From an uncultured Kouleothrix sp. (GTDB lineage: Bacteria; Chloroflexota; Chloroflexia; Chloroflexales; Roseiflexaceae), in contig CALLYN010000986.1 in assembly GCA_937858455.1 (NCBI GenBank), positions 1-9,928 of the forward strand: a DNA stretch of 9,928 nucleotides, given 5' to 3'. Below are positions 1-6,041 of this stretch, one piece after another. Within the stretch, counting starts at the first letter, position 1. Each line of letters starts with the position of its first letter. The notes below the pieces were generated by a model. It had not been told where the DNA came from and did not search any database. It saw nothing but the letters and a program-made list of their open reading frames with translations. Both the position numbers and the translations under genes were made by a program.

Positions 1-613
1 CCCAGAGCGCCAGGCGCCGCCCGGCGCCGCGCCGCACCAGCGCCAGCGCCCACAGCCCGAGCGCCACGCCAAGCATATCGACGCGCGTCACCACGGCCCA
101 CTCGCGCACGATCGGCAGCCCAAGGAATGAAAGAACGATCAGCAGCCGCGAGCCAAGCACCAGGAAGCGCCGATTGATCATACTTCTGGCTTGTCGGTTC
201 GCGGTTGCTGGCCCCTGCGCCAGCTGCCAGAGCGCTGCGAGCGCGGCGCATGTGGCGGCGAGCGACACCAGCCGCCCGGCTAGCAGCGCGTCGCCGGTGA
301 GCAGCGCGGCGAGCGCGGCGGCCAGCGGGTACACTGGCGGGTAGTTCACCACGAAGTAGGGTGGCTGATCGGGGTTGGCGTAGAGCTGCCAGATCGGCGT
401 GCCGCCGCGCAGCATGCCGATCTGCGCCAGCAGCGGGCCTTCGCCGTAGTCGAGCGGGAATGGGTAGCCGAGCATATGCGCGGCGTGGATAGCGAAGAAG
501 ACCAGCTGTGCGCCGACGACGAGCGCCAGCATGCCAAGCGCGGCCCATGCCAGCAGGCGGCCCAGCGGCCACAGCCTTGCGGCACGCGGTGGCTGAGAGT
601 ATGCGTCGGCCAT
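1..613 (-). CDS. Polytopic membrane protein, GT39-like (GT-C) glycosyltransferase, C-terminus cut by window edge
   Basis: A minus-strand frame stays open from ATG at 613 to the window edge, giving 204 visible residues. It is not a shadow frame: hydrophobic segments (about residues 17-44, 93-130 and 148-165) alternate with loops. The loop after the first segment carries LDYGEGPLLAQ (about 54-64) and YFVVNYPPVYPL (about 86-97). This acidic loop, then an NYPP stretch, then RVDMLG (about 177-182), recalls membrane GT-C/family 39 transferases, which move sugars from lipid-linked donors outside the membrane; the acidic residues would be catalytic. Family assignment is from motif style only, and acceptor and donor are unknown. 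The ATG at 613 has no clear Shine-Dalgarno. It lies 4 nt after the stop of a 16-codon ORF that does have one (see 618-668), so translation may be coupled, or the true start may be read differently. It is transcribed from its own promoter, away from the transporter operon. Confidence 0.75.
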   Translation of the reverse strand, partial: MADAYSQPPRAARLWPLGRLLAWAALGMLALVVGAQLVFFAIHAAHMLGYPFPLDYGEGPLLAQIGMLRGGTPIWQLYANPDQPPYFVVNYPPVYPLAAALAALLTGDALLAGRLVSLAATCAALAALWQLAQGPATANRQARSMINRRFLVLGSRLLIVLSFLGLPIVREWAVVTRVDMLGVALGLWALALVRRGAGRRLALW

Positions 614-617
614 GCGG

Positions 618-668
618 CTATGCCGGGATACAGGCCGCGCGTGAACTGCGGTGCGATCGGTTGCGCAT
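618..668 (-). CDS. Possible 16-residue leader peptide ahead of the membrane protein
   Basis: ATG at 668 is preceded by GAGGAG (672-677), 3 nt away, and opens MRNRSHRSSRAACIPA before a TAG at 620-618. The stop lies 4 nt before the ATG of the GT39-like gene in another frame. Only this ATG has a ribosome-binding site, and it lies shortly downstream of a good promoter. It could be a coupling or leader peptide rich in Arg and Ser. It could also be the true N-terminus of the membrane protein separated by a sequencing frameshift, or chance. Nothing in the peptide is recognisable. Confidence 0.3.
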   Translation of the reverse strand: MRNRSHRSSRAACIPA

Positions 669-695
669 AGGCTCCTCGTGGGCTCTGGCTGCGCT

Positions 696-725
696 AGTAT
701 ACGCGTTGAGCGCGCCGATCGTCAA
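696..725 (-). promoter_or_regulatory. Sigma-70-type promoter of the GT39-like gene
   Basis: On the minus strand a -35 box TTGACG (725-720) and a -10 box TATACT (701-696) are separated by 18 bp. The predicted transcript start is near 689, about 20 nt ahead of the ATG at 668 and 75 nt ahead of the ATG at 613. Both boxes are close to consensus in a very GC-rich background, which makes chance less likely. Confidence 0.65.
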
Positions 726-826
726 GCGCGGCCGGGCCAGCTTGGCGAGCGGCCGCGTAGCCGGCGCGGCGCGCTTGCGAGCGCATACCCATTCGCTGCG
801 GGGATGCCGGCGGCGTGCGCCGGCGC

Positions 827-874
827 AAAAAGCGCGAAGGCCCGAAGCGGCCTGGCAGCTTCGGGCCTTCGCGC
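827..874 (-). terminator. Intrinsic terminator closing the malE-malF-malG unit
   Basis: A perfect 17-bp inverted repeat (arms 832-848 and 858-874, 9-nt loop) is followed on the minus strand by five T (831-827). It begins 24 nt after the malG stop. A second short hairpin (arms GCCGGCG at 806-812 and CGCCGGC at 818-824) follows directly after the T-run. On the plus strand no T-run follows the stem, so termination is expected only for minus-strand transcripts. Confidence 0.9.
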
Positions 875-898
875 CTGGGTCGCGCTGGTGAGTGCGGG

Positions 899-1822
899 CT
901 AGCCCTTCACACCGCCGACCGTCAGGCCACCGACGATATACTTCTGGAGCGCCAGGTACACCACCGCCACCGGCACCGCAATGATCAGCGCCATAGCGGT
1001 AAAGCGCGACCAGGGCGTTTGCCCGGCGTACTGGCCGACCATGTTGTACAGCGCCATCGAGAGCGTAAAATTCTTCGGCTCGGTAAGGAACTGCCACGAC
1101 AGGTAGAATTCGGTCCAGCCGCCCAGGAACACCAGAAACGCCGTCACCGCCAGCACCGGTGTTGCCAGCGGCAGCACGATGCGCAGGAACGTCTGGTTGC
1201 GGGTCGCCCCGTCGATCGTCGCGGCCTCCTCGAGCTCTTTCGGAATAGTGTCGAGGTAGCCCTTCAGGTTCCAGATCGCAAACGGCAGCGCGCCCGATGT
1301 CATGGCCAGGCCCACGCCGAACAGCGAATTGCGCAGGTTAAACCCGCCGATCACCACCCGGTTCAGCAGCACAAACAGCGGCGCGATGCCGGCCACCGAC
1401 GGGAGCATCAGCACGCCCAGCACGGCCAGCATCAGCTGTGAGCGGCCGGGGAACTGCAGCCGCGAAAAGGCGTAGGCAGCGGTGACGGCGATCGCCAGCG
1501 CGAAAATCGTCACGCCGCCGGCCAGCAGAATGGTGTTCAGCGCCAGCTGCGCGAACGACACCGGGTTGGTCGTCGGCTGGGTCAGCACCGCGCGATAGGC
1601 ATCGAGCGTCGCGCCTTCGGGCAGCAGCGAAGTCGGGCGGTTGAGTGTGCTTGGGTCGATCGATCGAGCCACCACCCAGGCGATCGGGTACAGCACGGTG
1701 AAGGCGAGAAGCAGGCAGAATGCCTGGAGCAGCAGCTGCGTGCCGAGCTGCAGCGGGCGGCCCGACGACGTGCCGCGCGGGCGCCGGCCAACGCCGCGGG
1801 CTGGAGTAGTAGCGGTTGCCAT
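899..1822 (-). CDS. malG: Sugar ABC transporter permease, MalG-like (CUT1 family)
   Basis: 307-residue inner-membrane permease, one half of the channel of a carbohydrate importer. Six hydrophobic spans can be read at about residues 30-52, 95-117, 128-152, 168-186, 222-240 and 274-296. The cytoplasmic EAA loop that docks the ATPase is intact at about 198-219: EEAATIDGA, then IVLPL. The end GGLTVGGVKG is typical of MalG-type permeases. The start is ATG 1822, with AAGGAGG 7 nt upstream. The N-terminal 25 residues are polar, rich in Thr, Arg and Gly, and may be cytoplasmic. It follows malF with a 38-nt gap and ends 24 nt before a strong terminator, so it is the last gene of the unit. No ATPase gene follows. 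Family membership is firm; maltose/maltodextrin as substrate is inferred from the MalE-like partner. Confidence 0.9.
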   Translation of the reverse strand: MATATTPARGVGRRPRGTSSGRPLQLGTQLLLQAFCLLLAFTVLYPIAWVVARSIDPSTLNRPTSLLPEGATLDAYRAVLTQPTTNPVSFAQLALNTILLAGGVTIFALAIAVTAAYAFSRLQFPGRSQLMLAVLGVLMLPSVAGIAPLFVLLNRVVIGGFNLRNSLFGVGLAMTSGALPFAIWNLKGYLDTIPKELEEAATIDGATRNQTFLRIVLPLATPVLAVTAFLVFLGGWTEFYLSWQFLTEPKNFTLSMALYNMVGQYAGQTPWSRFTAMALIIAVPVAVVYLALQKYIVGGLTVGGVKG

Positions 1823-1860
1823 AGCTCGTCCTCCTTCAATAGGGTGAAGCAGCGGCCGGA

Positions 1861-2874
1861 TTATTCGGTGTAGCTCGCGGTAGCCTTGGCCAGCCGGTTA
1901 GTGATCAGCGTCAGGATCAGGAGCACAAAGAACACATATACGGCGAAGGCCGAGGCAATGCCATACAGCTTCTGCTCGTTCACCAGGCGATACGCCCACG
2001 TGACCAGCAGCTCGGTGCGGTGATCGGGGCCGCCGCCTGACAGGAAGTACGAGAGGTGGAATAGGTTAAACGTTGTGACAAAGCCAAAGATCGCGAATGG
2101 CAGCATGGCTGGCCGAAGCATCGGCACCGTCACATTCATGAACTGCTGGGTGCGGGTTGCGCCATCGATCTCGGCAGCCTCGTACAGCTCTTTCGGGATG
2201 CTCTGCAACGCGCCGGTCGCCACCACCGCGTTCAGCGGCCAGCCTAGCCAGATATTCGTCACCAGCATCGCGTAGTACGAGAGCGGCAGCGGGATCCAGG
2301 GGATCGGCAGGTCGAATGAGTCGAGCCAGCGAATATGCACTGGCGCGCCGCCGAACCAGCCGGCGATCGTCGAAAGCAGCCCGTTGATCGGGCCGTAGTC
2401 GGCGTCCCACATGTTCTTCCACACCGTCGCGACAATCAGCGCCGGAATGACCACCGGCAGCACATAGATCGCCCGGTAGACGCGCTTGAACCACAGCCCC
2501 TCGGTATTCAGCAGCACGGCGATCAGCACGCCCAGCACCACGTGGATCACCACATTCGATAAGGCCCACCACAGGTCGAATGCTAAAGTGCCCCAGAAGT
2601 TAAAGCCCGTGAAGGGCATGTCGCTTTTGAGAATTCTGATGTAGTTGTCGAGCCCCACAAAGTTCGGCGGCTGCGAGTTGACGCGCAGATTTTTCAAGCC
2701 AAAATCGGTGAACGACATGTAGACCTGGAACAGCAGCGGGTAGAAGGTGATGACGCCCATCACCAGCAGTGCCGGCAGCAGGTACAAATACGCCAGCCGG
2801 GTTGAAGCCGCGCGCTGTCGCGACGATTTTCGCGTGGTCACCGGGGTATTCGACTGTACGTTGACTGTAGCCAT
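1861..2874 (-). CDS. malF: Sugar ABC transporter permease, MalF-like (CUT1 family)
   Basis: 337-residue permease, the other half of the importer channel. Hydrophobic spans lie at about residues 27-49, 105-123, 135-153, 200-220, 255-278 and 305-326. The EAA loop is at about 231-251 (YEAAEIDGA, then VTVPM). It is much shorter than Escherichia coli MalF (about 514 residues) because it lacks the large second periplasmic domain; the loop at about 158-198 is modest. This is the usual form in Gram-positive and many deep-branching bacteria. The start is ATG 2874, with AAGGAG 6 nt upstream. The N-terminus is basic (TTRKSSRQRAAS). It lies 144 nt after the binding-protein gene, with a hairpin in that gap, and 38 nt before malG. 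Pairing with MalG and the lipoprotein is the standard MalEFG arrangement; the exact sugar is not proven by sequence. Confidence 0.9.
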   Translation of the reverse strand: MATVNVQSNTPVTTRKSSRQRAASTRLAYLYLLPALLVMGVITFYPLLFQVYMSFTDFGLKNLRVNSQPPNFVGLDNYIRILKSDMPFTGFNFWGTLAFDLWWALSNVVIHVVLGVLIAVLLNTEGLWFKRVYRAIYVLPVVIPALIVATVWKNMWDADYGPINGLLSTIAGWFGGAPVHIRWLDSFDLPIPWIPLPLSYYAMLVTNIWLGWPLNAVVATGALQSIPKELYEAAEIDGATRTQQFMNVTVPMLRPAMLPFAIFGFVTTFNLFHLSYFLSGGGPDHRTELLVTWAYRLVNEQKLYGIASAFAVYVFFVLLILTLITNRLAKATASYTE

Positions 2875-2959
2875 GAGGCGCTCCTTGGTCAGCCATCAGT
2901 GGTACGTTTGATGGTGGCACGGGCAGGTGTTGTGCCGCGTTGCAGCGCTGCGTTGGAGT

Positions 2960-2994
2960 GGGATCGGCTTCCGCGCAGTGCGGAAACCGATCCC
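2960..2994 (-). other. Intergenic stem-loop between malE and malF
   Basis: Arms 2960-2974 and 2980-2994 form a 15-bp stem with one mismatch and a 5-nt loop. It lies 24 nt after the malE stop and 85 nt before the malF start. No T-run follows on the minus strand, so it is not a classic terminator. A stem at this place can protect the 3' end of the binding-protein message, or partly reduce read-through, so that more binding protein than permease is made. That role is inferred from position and by analogy with the E. coli malE-malF gap. Confidence 0.6.
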
Positions 2995-3018
2995 GAAAGG
3001 TCACTCGTGGGCCTGGTG

Positions 3019-4350
3019 CTACTTGCCGTTGGCCTTGTCCATCGCCGCACAGCCGTCTTTCGAGGCCTGTGCCGGGTCGGTGCCCTTCTCGATCACGTTG
3101 TTGACAGCGTCGCCGAAGTTGCCCCAGAAGTTGTCGAGCTCTTTGACCTGCGGGCGCGGGTAGCCGGTGGCGGCCGCATCGGCGAAGCCCTTGGTCACGG
3201 GGTCGCTGATCTGGATGGTTTTGTCGGCCGGAACGTGGCCGGCCTGGTCGACGTACACCTTCATCGAGGCCGGGCTGGTGAGGTACAGGCCCAGCGCCAC
3301 CGCGCCATCGACGTTCTTGCTATTGACGTTGATGTAGAAGCCGTCGGTGCCGGTGAGCGGGCCAGCCGGGTTCTTCGGGCCGGCGGGCACCGGCGCCACT
3401 GCGACTTTGTCGCCGAGGCTCTTCTTGTAGTCGCCAGTGGCCCACGGGCCGTTGATGATCGCGTCGGCCTTGCCCGTCTGGAAGGCGTCGTTGGCCTTGC
3501 CGCCGTCGGTGTAGAACTGCGCGCCGGCGTCCTTCAGCTGCTTCAGGTAGGCCATCGCCTCGCCGAAGGCCGGGTCGAGCGCGCACTTGCCGGCGTCGTC
3601 GACGATCTTGCCGCCGAAGCCGACGAAGAACGGCACGTTGTGGTAGGCGTTCTGGTTGATCGCCAGCTTCAAGCCGCCCTTGACGGCCGCCAGCAGCTCG
3701 TCGGTGGTCTTTGGCGCGGCCTTGACGGTGCTACTGTTGTAGAACAGCGCCACGGCCTTCAGCGACTCGGGCACGCAGTACAGCTTGCCATCGACCTTGC
3801 AGCCATCGACCGCGACCGGCAGCAGGTTGTCGAGGTGGCCGGCCATCTTGTCGTCGATCGGCGCGAGCAGGTCGGCGCGAACTTCCTTGCCCAGGCTGTC
3901 GTTCGGCGCGATGAACATGTCCGGGCCGCCGCCGGCCGCCGCTTCGGTTTCGAACTTATTGTAGATCTGGTCGAACGGAACCTCGAGCACGGTGATCTTG
4001 GCGTCGGGGTTGTCCTTCTTGGCGTTCTCGATCAACGCATTGATCGCGCTTTCCTCGGCGCTGCCAGCGCCGTAGGCGTGCCACAGCGTCACTTCGCCCG
4101 TCACCTTCGGGCCAGCCATGGCGCCGCCGGCCTCGGGGGCCTTGGTGGGCTCGGGGGCTGCGGGCGCGGCGGTAGCCTCAGGGGCCTTGGTAGGCTCGGG
4201 GGCTGCGGGCGCGGCGGTAGCCTCGGGAGCCTTGGTGGGCTCGGGGGCCGCAGGCGCGGCGGTGGGGTTTGCGGTGGTGCCGCCGCCACAGGCGGCCAGC
4301 AGCAGTGCCATCAGCGCGATGGCGCCCAGGAGTTTGAGCATCCGATGCAT
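3019..4350 (-). CDS. malE: Extracellular sugar-binding lipoprotein, MalE-like (family 1 solute-binding protein)
   Basis: 443-residue precursor. It captures the sugar outside the cell and delivers it to the MalF/MalG pair. A signal peptide (about 5-20) ends in the lipobox LAAC with Cys21 as the lipid anchor. A low-complexity linker follows (about 22-82), containing three copies of a 15-residue Ala/Pro/Thr/Glu repeat. The binding domain starts near 83 with VTGEVTLWHAYG. It carries family hallmarks such as YCVPESLKAVALFYN, INGPWATGDYK and GTDGFYINVNSK, close to maltose/maltodextrin-binding proteins. Four Cys besides the lipobox could form disulfides, including the pair in DGCKVDGKLYC. I chose ATG 4350 because it has AAAGGAG upstream (4361-4367) and puts the signal peptide at the terminus. 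The frame stays open to 4464, and an ATG at 4341 is also possible. It lies between the ROK gene and malF. Substrate is likely alpha-glucan oligosaccharide (inference). Confidence 0.9.
   Translation of the reverse strand: MHRMLKLLGAIALMALLLAACGGGTTANPTAAPAAPEPTKAPEATAAPAAPEPTKAPEATAAPAAPEPTKAPEAGGAMAGPKVTGEVTLWHAYGAGSAEESAINALIENAKKDNPDAKITVLEVPFDQIYNKFETEAAAGGGPDMFIAPNDSLGKEVRADLLAPIDDKMAGHLDNLLPVAVDGCKVDGKLYCVPESLKAVALFYNSSTVKAAPKTTDELLAAVKGGLKLAINQNAYHNVPFFVGFGGKIVDDAGKCALDPAFGEAMAYLKQLKDAGAQFYTDGGKANDAFQTGKADAIINGPWATGDYKKSLGDKVAVAPVPAGPKNPAGPLTGTDGFYINVNSKNVDGAVALGLYLTSPASMKVYVDQAGHVPADKTIQISDPVTKGFADAAATGYPRPQVKELDNFWGNFGDAVNNVIEKGTDPAQASKDGCAAMDKANGK
4129..4263 (-). repeat. Three tandem 45-bp repeats encoding the lipoprotein linker
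   Basis: Residues 30-74 of the lipoprotein are three exact copies of the 15-residue unit TAAPAAPEPTKAPEA, 45 bp each. The protein copies are identical while the DNA copies differ at silent positions, for example in the Pro, Glu and Ala codons. This suggests an old duplication kept at protein level, or gene-conversion-like homogenisation with drift. It forms the flexible spacer between the lipid anchor and the binding domain. The copy number is prone to change by slippage. Confidence 0.95.
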
Positions 4351-4360
4351 ACCTGTTTCG

Positions 4361-4367
4361 CTCCTTT
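4361..4367 (-). promoter_or_regulatory. Ribosome-binding site fixing the malE start
   Basis: AAAGGAG on the minus strand lies 10 nt before ATG 4350 and 19 nt before ATG 4341. It supports 4350 over the more upstream in-frame ATGs at 4371 and 4464, which would place an uncharged leader problem ahead of the signal peptide. Confidence 0.7.
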
Positions 4368-4396
4368 GCATAAAGGGAATCTGATGCCGTTCAATC

Positions 4397-4513
4397 ATCG
4401 TACGATTGGCGATGGTTCTGTGGATGGGTTCAGCGGCGCGCAGGTGGCGTGCCAACCGCTCCAATCACCCCCTTTCAGGGCGTATTGGTTTCATGCGAAA
4501 CCACCAAACTTGG
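4397..4513 (-). promoter_or_regulatory. Control region upstream of malE with three palindromes (candidate operators)
   Basis: The 174-nt gap between the ROK stop and the malE start holds TGGTTTCATGCGAAACCA (4486-4503, perfect 7-bp arms, 4-nt centre). Next to it is CCAAACTTGG (4504-4513), and further down is the perfect palindrome ATCGTACGAT (4397-4406). The first resembles the size and symmetry of sugar-repressor operators. No convincing -35/-10 pair was found here, so malE may be read from the ROK promoter or from a non-consensus promoter. The operator role is inference. Confidence 0.45.
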
Positions 4514-4524
4514 AACTTGCCGTG

Positions 4525-5739
4525 CTATACCGGCAGAGCCTCGGCCGCGCTTTGGTTCGGGGCGCGCGCCGGCACATTAAAGGCGTGGTGGATCACGATC
4601 GACACTGCCCCAATGGCTACCACATTTTTGCCAAGCTTGCCCGGCACGATCGCCACATGTTCCACCGCTACCGCAAGCCCACGCCGCTGCAGTGTGCCAC
4701 GCAGCGCGCGCAGCAGCCAGTCGCCGGCTTCGGCCATGCGCCCGCCAATCACCACGCAGCCGGGGTTGATCATGTTCAGCATGTCGGCGACGGCAATGCC
4801 CAGGTATTCGCCGGTTGCGTCGAGCAGCGCGATTGCCTGGCTGTGGCCCTGTCGCGCCAGCGCCAGAATGTCGTCGAGCTGGCCGCCGGGCAGCCCGAGC
4901 GCCTGGGCGCGCTGCAGCACCGCCGGCAGGCCGGCTACGGCCTCGAGGCAGCCGTACGAGCCGCAGCGGCAGCGTGGGCCGCCTTCCTCCACCATCAGGT
5001 GGCCGATCTCGCCGGCCGAGCCGATGTCGCCGCGGAACAGCCGCCCGTCAAGGATGAGCCCGCAGCCGATGCCCGCGCTGCCAAGGTACAGGTAGGCGAC
5101 GTTGTCCCAGCCCTGCGCCACGCCCCAGTGGTGCTCGGCCAGCGCGCCGAGGTTCGCGTCGTTCTCGACAAACACGCGCAGCGCCAGCGCGTCTTCGAGC
5201 AGCGCGCGTAGCGGCACCCCATGCCAGCCGGGCATCACTGGCGGCGCGATCGGCCGGCCCGTCGCGTAGGCTAGCGGCGCCGGCACGCCCACGCCCACGC
5301 CCACGATCTGCGTGCGGCTGAGCTGCGCTGCGGCCAGCAGGCCGTTTACCTGCGCCACCAGCTGGGCAATGCACGCCACCGGGCCGGCCGCTAGGTCGAA
5401 TGGCACGCAGGCACTGCGCAGCACATTCGCGGCCAGATCGGTCAGTAGCAGCGTCAGCGCCGTGCTGCCGAGCTCGATGCCGATTACAAACGCCGACTGG
5501 TAGTTGAACTCGATCATGATCGGCCGCCGCCCACCCTGCGAGCTGCCGATGCCGGTCTCGCGCACGAGGTTGGCCGCCAGCAGCGCGGCAATAATGCTCG
5601 ATACGGTCGAGCGGCTCAGGTTGCTGCGCCGCGCCAGCTCGGCACGCGAGATCGGCCCTTCTTGTCGCAGCAGGCTCAGCACGCTTCGCTGGTTCAACTC
5701 GCGCATCAGCGCCAGGTCGGCTGGGTGCGAATCGGTCAT
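4525..5739 (-). CDS. ROK-family transcriptional regulator (NagC/Mlc/XylR type)
   Basis: 404 residues, typical for ROK repressors. The N-terminus is a winged helix-turn-helix: GPISRAELARRSNLSRSTVS (28-47), with the wing near GGRRP (69-73). The rest is the sugar-kinase-like ROK fold: GIELGSTALTLLLTD (87-101), VENDANLGAL (191-200, with Asp194 at the kinase catalytic position) and SAGEIGHLMVE (241-251). The zinc-site cluster is complete: His247, Cys257, Cys259 and Cys264 in RCRCGSYGCLE. The first motif has Glu where kinases usually have Asp, consistent with a sugar sensor rather than an enzyme (inference). ATG 5739 is used because it starts the usual length; its Shine-Dalgarno is weak, and ATG 5706 (Met12) is an alternative. 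It is first in line before malE-malF-malG and divergent from glgP, so it most likely controls these genes in response to a sugar. The effector is unknown. Confidence 0.92.
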   Translation of the reverse strand: MTDSHPADLALMRELNQRSVLSLLRQEGPISRAELARRSNLSRSTVSSIIAALLAANLVRETGIGSSQGGRRPIMIEFNYQSAFVIGIELGSTALTLLLTDLAANVLRSACVPFDLAAGPVACIAQLVAQVNGLLAAAQLSRTQIVGVGVGVPAPLAYATGRPIAPPVMPGWHGVPLRALLEDALALRVFVENDANLGALAEHHWGVAQGWDNVAYLYLGSAGIGCGLILDGRLFRGDIGSAGEIGHLMVEEGGPRCRCGSYGCLEAVAGLPAVLQRAQALGLPGGQLDDILALARQGHSQAIALLDATGEYLGIAVADMLNMINPGCVVIGGRMAEAGDWLLRALRGTLQRRGLAVAVEHVAIVPGKLGKNVVAIGAVSIVIHHAFNVPARAPNQSAAEALPV

Positions 5740-5824
5740 ACGGCGAACCTGCGCTATCTCCGGACAATCCCGTGGCGAATGGTTTGCGTTTCGTAGTTAA
5801 ATCGGTTTAGGTGTGATGGCTGTG

Positions 5825-5853
5825 ATCCTAGCATACTCTCGAAAGTTTGTCAA
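5825..5853 (-). promoter_or_regulatory. Promoter of the ROK gene, overlapped by an inverted repeat
   Basis: Minus-strand -35 TTGACA (5853-5848) and -10 TAGGAT (5830-5825) are separated by 17 bp, giving a leader of about 80 nt before ATG 5739. The -35 box is flanked by CTCTC (5836-5840) and GAGAG (5854-5858), a short interrupted palindrome that could be an operator for self-repression. The arms are only 5 bp, so the operator idea is weak; the promoter itself is convincing. Confidence 0.65.
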
Positions 5854-5873
5854 GAGAGCAAACAAATACCGAC

Positions 5874-5902
5874 TCGACAGAAGCCCGGTCTTTTCGTACA
5901 AT
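5874..5902 (+). promoter_or_regulatory. Promoter of glgP
   Basis: Plus-strand -35 TCGACA (5874-5879) and -10 TACAAT (5897-5902) with 17-bp spacing. The expected start near 5909 leaves a leader of about 130 nt. Its -35 box is only 20 bp from the -35 box of the divergent ROK promoter, so one bound regulator could affect both. Confidence 0.65.
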
Positions 5903-5932
5903 GGGCGGCGTATGTACCAATGGGGGACGAAC

Positions 5933-5979
5933 GGCGAAGGGTCGAGCGGCGGCAGCCGCGTTCGGTCTTGCCCTTCGTC
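5933..5979 (+). other. Stem-loop in the glgP leader RNA
   Basis: The outer stem pairs GGCGAAGGG (5933-5941) with CCCTTCGTC (5971-5979), with one G-T wobble. An inner stem pairs GCGGC (5946-5950) with GCCGC (5955-5959) over the loop GGCA. Another small hairpin, CTGCC with GGCAG, lies just before the ribosome-binding site (5997-6013). The T-rich tract after the outer stem is short and broken, so this is at best a weak attenuator. It matches no riboswitch class that I recognise. Confidence 0.4.
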
Positions 5980-6028
5980 CTTTGTTGAGATGACCGACTG
6001 CCGGTATGAGGCAGCTTCGATACATGCT

Positions 6029-6041
6029 AGGAGGTTTTGTG
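6029..6041 (+). promoter_or_regulatory. Ribosome-binding site and GTG start of glgP
   Basis: AGGAGG (6029-6034) sits 4 nt before GTG 6039. This decides the start: the in-frame ATGs at 6006 and 6024 have no Shine-Dalgarno, and they would add MRQLRYMLGGF in front of a family-typical N-terminus. Confidence 0.75.

Noticed and set aside
346..585. A 79-codon minus-strand frame
   Set aside because: It is out of frame with the membrane protein that fills 1-613, and its Ser/Arg/Trp-rich translation looks like frame-shifted coding sequence.
618..1097. A 159-codon minus-strand frame starting inside malG
   Set aside because: It overlaps malG in another frame and runs through the terminator hairpin. Only its last 16 codons are of possible interest, as a separate leader peptide.
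4129..4263. The short tandem repeats as a possible CRISPR array or mobile-element end
   Set aside because: The 45-bp units are contiguous, have no spacers, stay in frame and encode the lipoprotein linker.
4365..4386. TTGAAC with TATGCA at 16-bp spacing as a malE promoter
   Set aside because: The -10 box would lie against the ribosome-binding site, so the transcript would start downstream of it and lose it.
2899..5211. A 770-codon open frame on the plus strand opposite malE and the ROK gene
   Set aside because: It is the GC-rich antisense of two firmly identified minus-strand genes. Its translation is low-complexity (Arg, Ala, Gly, Val rich) with no recognisable domain.
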